Source of the DNA: Zhongshania sp.
Lineage (GTDB): Bacteria; Pseudomonadota; Gammaproteobacteria; Pseudomonadales; Spongiibacteraceae
Direction of reading: 5' to 3'
DNA length: 64,000 bases
Assembly: GCF_029212375.1 (NCBI RefSeq)
Contig: NZ_JARGNU010000003.1
Location: 1-64,000 of the forward strand
In this document: positions 17,291 through 26,580 of the stretch, piece by piece
Layout of the letters: every line of letters starts with the position of its first letter
How positions within the stretch are numbered: position 1 is the first letter of the stretch
Position numbers and translations under genes: made by a program
Notes under the pieces: generated by a model
Database searches by the model: none
What the model saw: the letters and a program-made list of their open reading frames with translations, nothing else
Told to the model about the DNA's origin: nothing

Positions 17291-18655
17291 CTACTTCAGA
17301 GTGTCTTTTGGTTTCAGGCCGATACTGAACTTGCCGAGGTACTCGTTGGGTTTGTTGCCATCGTAGGTGATGTTGTCAATAAACTCCGTCTGTGGTGGTT
17401 TAAAGCCGGTTTCGGTGGCGAAGTTAGGGAATTCGCTGGCGCTGACTTTACCTTCGGCAATTAATTGCTCGGCTGCTTTGCGGTAAATGTCGGGGCGGTA
17501 AACCTTCTTAGCGATTTCCATATACCAGCTGTCAGGCTTGTGCTCGGCAATTTGGCCCCAGCGGCGCATTTGGGTGAGGTACCAGATAGCATCGGAGTAG
17601 TAGGGGTAGGTCGCGTTGTGGCGGAAGAAAACGTTAAAGTCGGGAACCTCGCGCTTATCGCCTTTTTCGTATTCAAAGGTGCCGGTCATCGAGTTAGCGA
17701 TAACGTCGTAGTCGGCGCCAACATAGCTGGATTTAGCTAAGATTTTAACGGCTTCTGGGCGGTTGGCATTGTTGTTGTCGTCCAGCCATTTAGCCGCGCG
17801 GATCATGGCTTTAACGACGGCAATGTGAGTGTTGGGGTATTTCTCTGCCCATTCATTGCTTACGCCAAAGACCTTCTCTGGGTTGTTTTTCCAAATTTCA
17901 TAATCGGTAATAACAGGAACCCCAATGCCTTTGAAAACGGCTTGCTGATTCCATGGTTCACCTACGCAGTAGCCATAAATAGTACCTGCTTCCATCGTTG
18001 CCGGCATTTGCGGTGGTGGTGTAACCGATAAAAGTGCGTCAGCGTCAATTTGGCCGCTGGTGTCGCCTTTAAGCGGTGCGTAGTAACCCGGGTGAATGCC
18101 GCCGGCCGCTAACCAATAGCGCAACTCATAATTGTGTGTTGAAACAGGGAACACCATGCCCATTTTAAAGGGCTTACCCTCGGCCTTGTATTTGGCGATT
18201 ACCGGTTTCAAGGCGTCGGCCTTAATTGGGTGAACCGGCTTGCCGTCGGCTTGTTTGGGGATGTGGGGTTTCATGTCTTCCCACACACTATTAGAAACGG
18301 TAATGCCGTTGCCATTAAGGTCCATGCTAAAAGCGGTGATGATGTGAGCTTGGGTACCAAAACCAATGGTGGCGCCAAGCGGTTGTCCGGCCAGCATGTG
18401 GGCGCCGTCGAGCTCGCCGTCAATGACCCGATCAAGTAGCACTTTCCAGTTGGCTTGTGCCTCTAGGCTAACGTAAAGTCCTTCATCCTCGAAATAGCCT
18501 TTCTCATAGGCGATTGCTAAGGGCGCCATATCGGTCAGTTTGATAAAGCCGAATTTTAATTCTTCCTTTTCAAGATCTGCAGCCATTGCAAAACAGGTGC
18601 TCGTGAGTGCAAGGGCACCGACGGTGTGTTTAATAAAGCTATGATACCAAGGCAT
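17291..18655 (-). CDS. nrtA: Nitrate-binding periplasmic protein NrtA
   Basis: Substrate-binding component (454 aa) of the nitrate ABC importer. An N-terminal signal peptide is visible ([20 protein letters not shown], cleavage near residue 25). The mature protein keeps the NrtA/CmpA blocks: [54 protein letters not shown] and [17 protein letters not shown]. It is the first gene of nrtA-nrtB-nrtD-nasS-nasT, expressed from the sigma-54-type promoter upstream. Ligand could be nitrate, nitrite or both. No lipobox Cys is present, so it is soluble periplasmic. Confidence 0.92.
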   Translation of the reverse strand: MPWYHSFIKHTVGALALTSTCFAMAADLEKEELKFGFIKLTDMAPLAIAYEKGYFEDEGLYVSLEAQANWKVLLDRVIDGELDGAHMLAGQPLGATIGFGTQAHIITAFSMDLNGNGITVSNSVWEDMKPHIPKQADGKPVHPIKADALKPVIAKYKAEGKPFKMGMVFPVSTHNYELRYWLAAGGIHPGYYAPLKGDTSGQIDADALLSVTPPPQMPATMEAGTIYGYCVGEPWNQQAVFKGIGVPVITDYEIWKNNPEKVFGVSNEWAEKYPNTHIAVVKAMIRAAKWLDDNNNANRPEAVKILAKSSYVGADYDVIANSMTGTFEYEKGDKREVPDFNVFFRHNATYPYYSDAIWYLTQMRRWGQIAEHKPDSWYMEIAKKVYRPDIYRKAAEQLIAEGKVSASEFPNFATETGFKPPQTEFIDNITYDGNKPNEYLGKFSIGLKPKDTLK

Positions 18656-18774
18656 TTATCTGTCTCCGAGTGAGTGCCGGGTGCTGGGATGAGATCAAGA
18701 TCGCCAGCAGACCGTTTCGTAATACCGCCGCTTAAGCTTAGGTAGTTTTGGATCAGAACGTTCTGCTTAGAACT

Positions 18775-18790
18775 AGCAATAGCTATGCCA
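18775..18790 (-). promoter_or_regulatory. Sigma-54 (RpoN) promoter of the nrt-nas operon
   Basis: On the minus strand TGGCATA-GCTA-TTGCT matches the -24/-12 consensus (TGGCAC-N5-TTGC) with the GG and GC exactly 12 bp apart. Transcription would start near 18764, giving a leader of about 110 nt, the length expected for a NasT-controlled leader. The leader holds an AGAACGTTCT palindrome and a possible TGCTGG/CCAGCA stem, but I cannot identify a clear terminator. The G-C-rich partial inverted repeat at 18840-18863 is a possible but weak NtrC enhancer. Confidence 0.8.
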
Positions 18791-18917
18791 TTAGTATTAT
18801 ATTGTTTTTAATCAGTGGCTTAGCGCTTTTCAAAGCGCAAATTGCGCTGGCGGAGTGCGCCAATTGAGTGCTGGGTAAAAAGACTGTGTTGCGGCGGTGT
18901 TGTTCAAAATGGTGCAA

Positions 18918-18950
18918 AACAGCCCAGAGTCGTTTGCTCTAGGCTGTTTT
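18918..18950 (-). terminator. Rho-independent terminator after lpxH
   Basis: AACAGCC (18918-18924) pairs with GGCTGTT (18942-18948), with inner AGAG/CTCT pairing. On the minus strand the hairpin is followed by TTTT, 10 bp past the lpxH stop codon. The plus-strand side also has a T-run, so it may work both ways. Confidence 0.85.
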
Positions 18951-18957
18951 TATTGGC

Positions 18958-19695
18958 TTATGCCGAGGTGTTGGGGAAGGGGTGTTGTTCTAGTTTGAGG
19001 CCGTCGTTATTGGCGCGAAGCACCCATACCGCGCGATCCCAGTCGCCAAGTACAATGCGCTCGGCTGGCTGGCCGTCAATCGTCATCGGGTGACGTTGGG
19101 GACGATGGGTGTGGCCATGAATCAAACGCTGACACTGGTGGCTCTGCATTGCGCGGCTCACGTCATCAAGGTTTACGTCCATGATGTCTTCGGCTTTGTT
19201 GCTATTCGCTTCGCTGCTCATCATGCGCAGGTGCTTGGCTATAGCGCGGCGCTCTTCCAAGGGTTTGGCAAGTGCGTCTTGCTGCCATTGGGGCGAGCGC
19301 AGCATTTTCCGAAACTGCATGTATTCTTGATCGTCGCTACATAGGCTGTCGCCGTGCATGAGCAGGGTCGCTTCACCATTTATTTGAATAACACTTGGGT
19401 CGCTTAATAATTGGCCGCCAACGGCAGCGCAGAACTGCTGGCCTATTAGAAAGTCGCGATTGCCGTGCATTATATAGAGCGCAACACCACTGTCGGTGAG
19501 GGCTTTGAGCGCAAGGCTGACCTCATCGATGAGCGTGGAGCGATCATCGTCTCCTATCCAGCTTTCGAAAAAGTCACCGAGAATATACAAGGCCTGAGCT
19601 TTGCTGGCGTCGTCGCGCAGGAATTCAAAAAACGCCCGGCTGATATCCGGGCGAGTTTCATCTAGATGTAAATCTGAGATAAAGAGCGTTGTCAT
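18958..19695 (-). CDS. lpxH: UDP-2,3-diacylglucosamine diphosphatase LpxH
   Basis: Lipid A biosynthesis enzyme hydrolysing UDP-2,3-diacylglucosamine to lipid X and UMP at the inner membrane face. The calcineurin-type dimetal motifs are all visible: SDLHLDE, GDFFESWIGDD, HGNRDF, LMHGDSLCSDD and HGHTHRP. Length (245 aa) is normal. It lies 7 bp downstream of ppiB on the same strand and is followed by a terminator, forming a ppiB-lpxH operon common in Gammaproteobacteria. Confidence 0.96.
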   Translation of the reverse strand: MTTLFISDLHLDETRPDISRAFFEFLRDDASKAQALYILGDFFESWIGDDDRSTLIDEVSLALKALTDSGVALYIMHGNRDFLIGQQFCAAVGGQLLSDPSVIQINGEATLLMHGDSLCSDDQEYMQFRKMLRSPQWQQDALAKPLEERRAIAKHLRMMSSEANSNKAEDIMDVNLDDVSRAMQSHQCQRLIHGHTHRPQRHPMTIDGQPAERIVLGDWDRAVWVLRANNDGLKLEQHPFPNTSA

Positions 19696-19702
19696 TGGGG
19701 AA

Positions 19703-20197
19703 TTAGTCTACCCAAACTGCTTTTTCAATGATGACGTCTTCCATTGGTACGTCTTGGTGTCCTGCTGCACTCCCGGTTTTTACGCCTTTGATTTTGTTAA
19801 CCACGTCCATGCCGTCGGTGACTTTAGCGAACACGGCGTAGCCCCAGCCCTGCATGGTTTTGCTGCTGTGGTTAAGGAAGTCGTTGTTCTTGACGTTAAT
19901 AAAGAACTGCGAGCTAGCTGAGTGTGGGTCTGAGGTGCGGGCCATAGACAAGGTGCCAACATCGTTCTTTAGGCCGTTGTCTGCTTCATTTTCAATCACG
20001 GCGCGGGTGGTCTTTTGCTTCATGCCGGCCTCGAAACCGCCGCCTTGCAGCATAAAACCATCGATAACGCGGTGAAAAATGGTGCCGTCATAGAAACCGT
20101 CAACAACGTATTGTTTGAAATTCTCAGACGTCTTGGGCGCGTTTTCGAAGTCCAATTCAATGCTGATGTCGCCGAAATTCGTTTTGAAGATAATCAT
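19703..20197 (-). CDS. ppiB: Cytoplasmic cyclophilin PpiB
   Basis: Peptidyl-prolyl cis-trans isomerase (164 aa) that speeds proline-limited folding. Cyclophilin motifs seen: [50 protein letters not shown] and [12 protein letters not shown]. The N-terminus ([16 protein letters not shown]) begins directly with the fold and lacks a signal peptide, so this is the cytoplasmic form. The exported cyclophilin at 30891-31460 is its periplasmic counterpart. It is divergent from glnS. Confidence 0.95.
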   Translation of the reverse strand: MIIFKTNFGDISIELDFENAPKTSENFKQYVVDGFYDGTIFHRVIDGFMLQGGGFEAGMKQKTTRAVIENEADNGLKNDVGTLSMARTSDPHSASSQFFINVKNNDFLNHSSKTMQGWGYAVFAKVTDGMDVVNKIKGVKTGSAAGHQDVPMEDVIIEKAVWVD

Positions 20198-20351
20198 TTG
20201 CGCTGATCTCGCTTATAACCGGAAATTAAAGCCGCTATAATACGGCTTTTGGCCTCGCGGCGAAACCAGCCTAGCGAATTGGATATTGAGTCCACTCGCG
20301 CCTAGCCCGTGGCCCGCCAAGCAGGCTAATGACGATTAACGGAATTATTCA

Positions 20352-22028
20352 ATGACTGACAATGCAGTATCCGGCAATAATTTTCTCCGCAGTATTATTA
20401 AAGAAGATATTGCCAGCGGACGCTTAAGCGGCGAGCTGGTAACGCGATTCCCTCCAGAGCCCAACGGTTTTTTGCATATTGGTCACGCCAAATCAATCTG
20501 CCTTAATTTTGGCTTGGCAGAGCAATTTGGCGGTCGCTGCCACTTGCGCTTTGACGACACCAATCCCGCCAAAGAAGAGCAGGCTTATATTGACGCGATA
20601 CAGGAAGATATCCGCTGGTTGGGCTATGAGTGGTCTGGCCCGATTCGCTACGCCTCAGATTATTTCGACACTTTGTTTGAATACGCTCTGCATTTAATTA
20701 GCAATGGCGACGCTTACGTCTGCGATTTAAGTGCTGATGAGGCTCGCGAATACCGCGGCACCTTAACTGAGGCGGGGCGTAATAGTCCTTTCCGTGAGCG
20801 CAGCCCAGAAGAAAATTTGGCTTTGTTTACCGCCATGCGCGACGGCGAATTTGACGAAGGCAGCCGCGTATTGCGAGCCAAAATAGACATGGCGGCGCCG
20901 AATATTAATTTGCGTGACCCGATTATTTACCGCATCCGCAAGGTTAGCCATCATCAGACTGGCGACAAATGGTGCATTTATCCAAATTATGATTTTACTC
21001 ACGGCCAGTCCGACGCCCTAGAAGGCATCACTCACTCCATTTGCACCTTGGAGTTTGAAGATCACCGTCCTTTATACGAGTGGTTTCTTGCGAAACTGCC
21101 GGTGCCTGCGCAGCCTAAGCAGTACGAATTTGCGCGTTTAAACATCAATTACACTGTGACCAGCAAGCGCAAACTAAAAATGCTGGTAGACGAGAACGTT
21201 GTTGATGGCTGGGACGATCCGCGGATGCCGACAATTGCCGGTATGCGTCGTCGTGGTTATACCGCCGCCGCGCTGCGCAATTTCTGCGATATGGTTGGCG
21301 TGGCGCGCAGTGAAGGGGTGGTCGATATGGCCATGCTGGAGCACGCGATTCGCGACGATCTCGACAAAAACGCACCGCGGGCCATGTGTGTAATGGATCC
21401 GCTGAAATTGGTCATTACCAATTACCCCGAAGAGAAGGTTGAGCAGCTTAGCGCTGCCGGTCACCCTAATCGTGATGATCTTGGCGAGCGCACCTTGCCC
21501 TTTAGTCGCGAGGTGTATATTGAGCGCGACGATTTCCGCGAAGAGGCAAATAAAAAATTCAAGCGCTTAGTCTTAGGTAAAAAAGTGCGCTTGCGCAGCG
21601 CTTATGTACTGCTCGCGGAGTCGGTTGTTAAAGACGCCGATGGTAATATCACCGAAGTGCACTGCAGCTACGACGAAGCTACCTTGGGTGAAGATCCCGC
21701 CGATGGCGTAAAACCAAAAGGCGTTATTCACTGGGTTTCGGCCAGTCACGGCAAGCAAGCCATTGTGCGTTTATACGACCGATTATTTACTCATGAAGCG
21801 CCGGACCGTGGCGGCGAAGAGTTCCTTAATCACGTTAACCCCAGTTCATTGACCGTGCTTGAAAATTGCTGGATCGAACCGGGCCTTGCCGATGCAGCTC
21901 CTGAGGCTCGATTCCAGTTTGAGCGTACCGGCTATTTTGTTGCCGATCGCCGCGAGCATAGTAGCGACAAGCCGGTGTTTAATCGCGCGATCGCACTGCG
22001 GGATACCTGGGGGAAGGAGGGCGAGTGA
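20352..22028 (+). CDS. glnS: Glutaminyl-tRNA synthetase
   Basis: Class I aminoacyl-tRNA synthetase charging tRNA-Gln. Seen: the HIGH box in [16 protein letters not shown], the KMSKS-equivalent [12 protein letters not shown], GlnRS blocks such as [11 protein letters not shown] and the acceptor-domain segment [16 protein letters not shown], and the C-terminal anticodon-binding beta barrels. The 558-aa length matches E. coli GlnRS (554). It lies 135 bp upstream of cysS, separated by a palindromic repeat. Confidence 0.97.
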   Translation: MTDNAVSGNNFLRSIIKEDIASGRLSGELVTRFPPEPNGFLHIGHAKSICLNFGLAEQFGGRCHLRFDDTNPAKEEQAYIDAIQEDIRWLGYEWSGPIRYASDYFDTLFEYALHLISNGDAYVCDLSADEAREYRGTLTEAGRNSPFRERSPEENLALFTAMRDGEFDEGSRVLRAKIDMAAPNINLRDPIIYRIRKVSHHQTGDKWCIYPNYDFTHGQSDALEGITHSICTLEFEDHRPLYEWFLAKLPVPAQPKQYEFARLNINYTVTSKRKLKMLVDENVVDGWDDPRMPTIAGMRRRGYTAAALRNFCDMVGVARSEGVVDMAMLEHAIRDDLDKNAPRAMCVMDPLKLVITNYPEEKVEQLSAAGHPNRDDLGERTLPFSREVYIERDDFREEANKKFKRLVLGKKVRLRSAYVLLAESVVKDADGNITEVHCSYDEATLGEDPADGVKPKGVIHWVSASHGKQAIVRLYDRLFTHEAPDRGGEEFLNHVNPSSLTVLENCWIEPGLADAAPEARFQFERTGYFVADRREHSSDKPVFNRAIALRDTWGKEGE

Positions 22029-22030
22029 TT

Positions 22031-22060
22031 CGTCAGACGTCCGACGTCAGACGTCAGACG
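22031..22060. repeat. GACGTC-rich dispersed repeat, copy 2
   Basis: Positions 22031-22050 are identical to 12009-12028; the sequence then continues with further GACGTC/GTCAGACG units. It sits in the glnS-cysS spacer directly after the glnS stop. Together with copy 1 it defines a small dispersed intergenic repeat family. Confidence 0.7.
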
Positions 22061-22163
22061 TTTGGTCTAGCCTGCAAAATTACGGGCATCTGCGAAACTA
22101 AATTTACGTCACGGGTCGTGGGGCTAATACCCCCGTCTCCCGTCCAGCATTAAGCGATAATCT

Positions 22164-23567
22164 ATGACTATACAAATCTACAACACTCTCAGCCGCAGCA
22201 AGCAGGAGTTAATCCCGCTTGAAGACGGTAAAATTAAAATGTATGTCTGCGGGATGACGGTATACGACTACTGCCACTTGGGTCATGCGCGGGTGTTGGT
22301 GGCCTTTGATGTGATTACGCGGTTTTTGCGTGCCAAGGGCTACGATGTAACTTACGTGCGCAATATCACTGATATAGACGATAAAATTTTGCGCCGGGCG
22401 ACGGAGAATGGCGAGCCATACGAGGCGCTTACTGCGCGCTTTATTGAGGCAATGCATGAGGACGCGGCGCGCTTAGATATTCTGCCGCCAGACCAAGAGC
22501 CCCGTGCAACCGCGCATATCGGCGATATTATTGCCATGATTACGCGCCTAATTGCTAGCGGTCACGCCTATCAGGCGAGTAATGGCGATGTTTATTATCG
22601 GGTAACTGCGTTTGCCGATTACGGTAAATTGTCGGGCAAAAAGCCCGATGAGCTGCTTTCTGGTGCGCGTATTGCGGTGGATGAAGCGAAGGATGATCCG
22701 CGCGATTTTGCACTGTGGAAAGCGGTAGATGACGACAGTGTGAGCTGGTCTTCACCGTGGGGCAAAGGGCGCCCAGGTTGGCATATAGAGTGCTCGGCAA
22801 TGTCGACGTGCTGCTTGGGCAATACCTTTGATATTCACGGCGGTGGCCCAGATTTAGTTTTTCCTCATCACGAAAACGAAATCGCCCAGTCGGAAGCGGC
22901 AACGGGCGTTCAGTATGCGCGGGCGTGGATGCATGCCGGCGCGGTGCGGGTCGACAATGAGAAAATGTCTAAATCACTGGGCAATTTTTTCACGATCCGT
23001 GAGATTTTAGATCGCTATCACACCGAAGTAGTACGCTATTTCTTGATCTCTAGTCATTATCGTAGCGCGATTAATTACTCTGAAGATAATTTGCAGATAG
23101 CGAAGCAGAATCTCGATCGTTTTTATCACGCCCTGAAAGGTTTGCCAGATGTCGCAATCTGTGAATATTCGGCGGTAGTGCTCGACAACGACTACGCGCA
23201 GCGCTTTGATGCGGCGATGCAAGATGATTTTAATGCGCCGGTCGCGCTGGCGGTGCTCTATGATATGGTGCGCGAACTAAATAGCGCAAAAGACAGTGGC
23301 GATAAAGCTCGCGCCGTAGTCCTAGGTGGGCAGCTAAAATCTTTGGCCTCGGTGTTAGGGATTTTGCAATTAGACGCAGATGCGTATTTACAGGCTGGCA
23401 GTAGCGATCAGTTGGCGGCGGCGGAGATAGAGTCGTTGATTGCGGCGCGGGTGCAAGCCAAGCAAGATAAGCAATTTGCACGTGCGGATGAAATTAGGGA
23501 CTCTCTTAAGGCGCAGGGCGTTATTTTAGAGGACAGTCGCGAGGGAACAACTTGGCGCCGAGAGTAA
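22164..23567 (+). CDS. cysS: Cysteinyl-tRNA synthetase
   Basis: Class I synthetase charging tRNA-Cys (467 aa, typical). The zinc-site cysteine and HIGH box are in VCGMTVYDYCHLGHAR; further Zn ligands are in WHIECSAM and the GGGPDLVFPHHENE segment; the KMSKS loop is EKMSKSLGN. The C-terminal helical anticodon domain ends in RDSLKAQGVILEDS. Its stop lies only 3 bp from the end of the convergent vanZ-like gene. Confidence 0.97.
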   Translation: MTIQIYNTLSRSKQELIPLEDGKIKMYVCGMTVYDYCHLGHARVLVAFDVITRFLRAKGYDVTYVRNITDIDDKILRRATENGEPYEALTARFIEAMHEDAARLDILPPDQEPRATAHIGDIIAMITRLIASGHAYQASNGDVYYRVTAFADYGKLSGKKPDELLSGARIAVDEAKDDPRDFALWKAVDDDSVSWSSPWGKGRPGWHIECSAMSTCCLGNTFDIHGGGPDLVFPHHENEIAQSEAATGVQYARAWMHAGAVRVDNEKMSKSLGNFFTIREILDRYHTEVVRYFLISSHYRSAINYSEDNLQIAKQNLDRFYHALKGLPDVAICEYSAVVLDNDYAQRFDAAMQDDFNAPVALAVLYDMVRELNSAKDSGDKARAVVLGGQLKSLASVLGILQLDADAYLQAGSSDQLAAAEIESLIAARVQAKQDKQFARADEIRDSLKAQGVILEDSREGTTWRRE

Positions 23568-23570
23568 TAT

Positions 23571-23945
23571 TTAGCGCTGGCTATCGTTTTTTCTAAAACA
23601 CTTAATGCTATAGAACAGCCCCCATGCCAGTAAATAGCCTGCGGCAACGCCGAGGCTATTGGCAAAAACATCTTCCCATGAGGTTTGGCGTCCAGGCGAT
23701 AAGCGCTGGGCGTACTCCATCATTACGCTATAAGCAATAATGCCGACGGCGGTGAGCAGTCGCCAGCGATGCCAGTGTGCAAGCGGGAAGGCCAGTACCA
23801 TAAATAGCAGATAGGCGCTGAAGTGCTGAACCTTGTCCCAGATGCCAAAGCTTGGTGCGGTATTGGCGGGGAGTAGGGATAGCACTGTGATAACAATGGC
23901 GTAGCTTATAAAGAGCAGGGCGCGATGCTTGCGGCTTAGTTGCAT
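23571..23945 (-). CDS. VanZ family membrane protein
   Basis: A small (124 aa) inner-membrane protein with about four helices. The VanZ-like pattern is visible as WDKVQHFSAYLLFMVLAF, where the K-x2-H-F-x2-Y signature begins helix 2, followed by LSPGRQTSWEDVFANSLGV, the family's second conserved block (R-x3-D-x3-N-x2-G). The family is named after a teicoplanin-resistance accessory protein, but most members including this one have no known function. It starts 1 bp after the DUF374 gene ends and is probably cotranscribed with it and folD. Confidence 0.85.
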   Translation of the reverse strand: MQLSRKHRALLFISYAIVITVLSLLPANTAPSFGIWDKVQHFSAYLLFMVLAFPLAHWHRWRLLTAVGIIAYSVMMEYAQRLSPGRQTSWEDVFANSLGVAAGYLLAWGLFYSIKCFRKNDSQR

Positions 23946-24593
23946 TCAGTGGCTACCGTAGTCGTCTGTTTGCAGAGCAGAAAGCCGTTTTTGCGCTGCG
24001 GCAAGGATTACCTCAATGTCGCTCTCGTCAGCGTAGTCTTCCATTGGGAAGCGCTCGTAATTGAAGCTGACTTCGGCGAAGGGCTTGGGGAATTTTGATT
24101 TATCCCAAGACTTCTCTATTCGCCAGCCACTGTAGCTGGCGCGAATAAGGTAGAGGGGCAGCTTAGCTTTGCGGGCTAATATCACTGCGCCCTGCTTCAT
24201 TTCGTGGCGAGGGCCCCGTGAACCATCTACCGCGAAGGCAATGGTTTTGCCCTTGCGCGCGGCTTTTAGCAACTGAAAAAAAGCATCCATGCCGCCACGG
24301 CTACGGGAGCCGAGTGCCACTTCGTAACCATAGCGCTCCATAACCTTGGCAATCGAGTAGCCAAAGTGATTTTGCGAGGCGATTGCGGTGACGTCTTCAT
24401 TGCGAAAATAGTGGATGAGCGGCATTAACTCATCGTGGTATACCGCCATTACGCAGGGCCGCTCAATTTCCAGCTGATTTTTAAAGCGCAGGGTGTTCAT
24501 TACCCAGAAAAAAAGTTGCAGCACGCCACTTAGTAGGGCACGCGCAATTTTTTGGGCCGGACCAATTTTCTTGGGGGGTTTAATGCGTCCCAT
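23946..24593 (-). CDS. DUF374 / lysophospholipid-acyltransferase-like protein
   Basis: A 215-residue membrane-associated protein of the DUF374 branch of the LPLAT superfamily. Seen: an N-terminal hydrophobic helix (about 15-35), the catalytic-like VYHDELMPL (H-x4 motif variant), and the binding segment AFAVDGSRGPRHEMKQGAV typical of DUF374. The family is thought to act as an acyltransferase on lipid A or lysophospholipids, but this is unproven. It lies between folD (14 bp upstream) and the vanZ-like gene. Confidence 0.85.
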   Translation of the reverse strand: MGRIKPPKKIGPAQKIARALLSGVLQLFFWVMNTLRFKNQLEIERPCVMAVYHDELMPLIHYFRNEDVTAIASQNHFGYSIAKVMERYGYEVALGSRSRGGMDAFFQLLKAARKGKTIAFAVDGSRGPRHEMKQGAVILARKAKLPLYLIRASYSGWRIEKSWDKSKFPKPFAEVSFNYERFPMEDYADESDIEVILAAAQKRLSALQTDDYGSH

Positions 24594-24607
24594 AAGGCTT
24601 GTCCGGA

Positions 24608-25453
24608 TTAGGCTAGGGCTTTTTCGCCGGAGTCGACACTTTGAAATATAAGTGTGTTGATTGTCATTGGGCCAACGCCACCTGGCACCGGTGTGTAGGC
24701 GCTGACTCTGTTGAGTAGTGGTGCTAGTTCAATGTCGCCAACGCCACCTGGGTGGTAGCCGGCGTCAACAACAACTGCGCCATCTTTAATCCACTCGGCT
24801 TTAATGAACTCGGGTTTGCCAACCGCGCCAACTAAGATGTCGGCTTGCTTAATCAGTGCTGGCAGGTTCTGGGTGCGGGAGTGGCAGATAGTGACCGTGG
24901 CGTTGGCCTCGAGCAGCATCATCGCCATGGGCTTGCCCAAAATGGCGCTGCGGCCCACAACGACGGCGTGTTTGCCTTCGATGTCGATCTTGTAGTGTTC
25001 CAGTATGCGCATAATGCCTTTGGGAGTAGCGCAGCCGTAGGCGTCTTCGCCCATGGCCATGCGGCCAAAGCCCAAGCAGGTAACGCCATCCACATCTTTA
25101 TGCAGAGCGATTGCATCAAAGCATGCGCGCTCGTCAATCTGCTCTGGCACTGGGTGTTGCAGTAGAATGCCGTGAATGTCAGGGTTGGCATTTAATTCGG
25201 CAATTTTAGTTAATAGTTGCTCGGTGGTGGTTGAACTTGGCATCTCAATAGCTAACGAGTCCATACCGACGCGGCGGCAGGCATTGCCTTTCATTTTTAC
25301 ATAGGTAGCAGAGGCGGGGTCGTCGCCCACTAGAATGGTCGCAAGTATTGGGGTTCTGCCGGCGGAGCTATTCTTGAGGGCAGTGACTCGTGCTGCCAGT
25401 TGTTCTTCCCAGCTTGCCGCCAGTGTTTTGCCATCTAAGATCAGAGCTGCCAT
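24608..25453 (-). CDS. folD: Methylene-THF dehydrogenase/cyclohydrolase FolD
   Basis: Bifunctional one-carbon enzyme converting 5,10-methylene-THF to 10-formyl-THF with NADP+. Seen: the catalytic-Lys segment [38 protein letters not shown], the Rossmann motif [14 protein letters not shown] and the C-terminal [15 protein letters not shown]. The ATG at 25453 ([12 protein letters not shown]) is chosen because it matches the family N-terminus; a TTG 30 bp upstream would add ten atypical residues. 10-formyl-THF is also the substrate of PurU, encoded at 44304. Confidence 0.95.
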   Translation of the reverse strand: MAALILDGKTLAASWEEQLAARVTALKNSSAGRTPILATILVGDDPASATYVKMKGNACRRVGMDSLAIEMPSSTTTEQLLTKIAELNANPDIHGILLQHPVPEQIDERACFDAIALHKDVDGVTCLGFGRMAMGEDAYGCATPKGIMRILEHYKIDIEGKHAVVVGRSAILGKPMAMMLLEANATVTICHSRTQNLPALIKQADILVGAVGKPEFIKAEWIKDGAVVVDAGYHPGGVGDIELAPLLNRVSAYTPVPGGVGPMTINTLIFQSVDSGEKALA

Positions 25454-25555
25454 TCGAAATAGTCTCGCAAAAAGGTGATTCAAATTAAGATGTTATTGTC
25501 GCATGGGCCGAAACGGCAGGCCAACAAATGAAATGAAATAATTTTCCTAAAAGCG

Positions 25556-25584
25556 TTGACGAAGGAGGGGCTGCTGCGTATTAT
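25556..25584 (+). promoter_or_regulatory. Sigma-70 promoter of the tRNA operon
   Basis: -35 TTGACG (25556-25561) and -10 TATTAT (25579-25584) are separated by exactly 17 bp, with a G-rich spacer ending in TGCG. Transcription would start near 25591, about 30 bp before the first tRNA. Confidence 0.85.
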
Positions 25585-25622
25585 GCCCACCTCCTGTAGC
25601 GAGGCATACGGGAAACGAAAAA

Positions 25623-25699
25623 CGGGGTATAGCGCAGTCTGGTAGCGCGCCTGCTTTGGGAGCAGGATGTCGGGAGTTCGAATCTCTCTACCCCGACCA
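25623..25699 (+). tRNA. tRNA-Pro (anticodon TGG)
   Basis: Cloverleaf with acceptor CGGGGTA/TACCCCG, anticodon stem CCTGC/GCAGG around the loop TTTGGGA (anticodon TGG) and T-arm GGAGTTCGAATCTC. CCA is encoded at 25697-25699. First of three tRNAs in the operon. Confidence 0.97.
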
Positions 25700-25727
25700 T
25701 TTTTCGTATCTCAGTTAAGGCGATTTT

Positions 25728-25804
<77 letters not shown>

Positions 25805-25842
25805 TTTACAGGTTTGCAGTACCCTCTTAGTAGTACCCCAAT

Positions 25843-25919
25843 GGTGGCCGTAGCTCAGTTGGTAGAGTCCAGGATTGTGATTCCTGTTGTCGCGGGTTCG
25901 AGCCCCGTCGGCCACCCCA
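25843..25919 (+). tRNA. tRNA-His (anticodon GTG)
   Basis: Acceptor GTGGCCG/CGGCCAC with the extra G-1 (25843) opposite C73, the histidine identity element. Anticodon stem CAGGA/TCCTG around the loop TTGTGAT (anticodon GTG). CCA is encoded at 25917-25919. Confidence 0.97.
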
Positions 25920-26580
25920 TTATTTTAAAAAAACATACCGTTAGTGCCTTTTCTTCCTGTAATTTCTCTACTTATAGTGTTTCCTTTTAAGCTTTATTTC
26001 TCTCTATTTTCTTCGCTTTAGTTTTTACTTGGCGCTCGATGATATTGCAATACACTCTTAATTTATCTGGCGTCAAGCTGGCAAAATTTACTTCGTGTGT
26101 CGTAGTCCTCAGTGTTGAGTTTTTGCTGTGTGATTCCCATCACAAAATTGTATTAATCTCGGTTTCTACGCATTGCATTGCTATTTAAGAGCGATGGCTT
26201 TGATTAAGATTGCCTGCATAAAGCGCCCCCTCTAATGAATTAACGAGGGGTATTGTTTTTGTGTTTTAAGTACAGCTTGAACAATGACGTTCCTTAGTAA
26301 TTTATTTTTGCTATGTACATGGAGAATGCATATATGCCCTATGCGTGCCAAGCGCGACTAACTTTGCGGGATTCTTGCCAAATTTTTATTTGAGGCGGGG
26401 CGTGCCCGCGAAATATGTTTTTCCTTGTAGGGTGCTTGACGTTTTCACAAGGTACTTAATTTTCGGTTTTGTGTGTCGTTCCCGTGCTGCTTTTTGTGGA
26501 AAGAGGTATTTGTCGGGATTTCGGTGTTTTCGTCGACGGCTGTTTGGCTGGCGACTGGTTTTGAGTAGAGGAACGTTCAA
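25920..26580. other. 660-bp leader ahead of the OmpA-repeat gene
   Basis: An AT-rich stretch with no credible long gene; an open frame at 26345-26584 overlaps the downstream start and has no family features. The clear element is a CRP-type palindrome at 26129-26144. A mini-frame of 18 codons from 26335, preceded by GGAG, is possible but unsupported. The length suggests a long regulated leader for the gene at 26581. Confidence 0.5.
26129..26144 (+). promoter_or_regulatory. CRP/Vfr-type binding site
   Basis: TGTGA-TTCCCA-TCACA matches both consensus half-sites of a CRP/Vfr operator with the correct 6-bp spacer. It lies about 440 bp upstream of the OmpA-repeat gene and 210 bp downstream of the tRNAs. 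The promoter it would serve is not obvious, so regulation is inferred. Confidence 0.55.
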
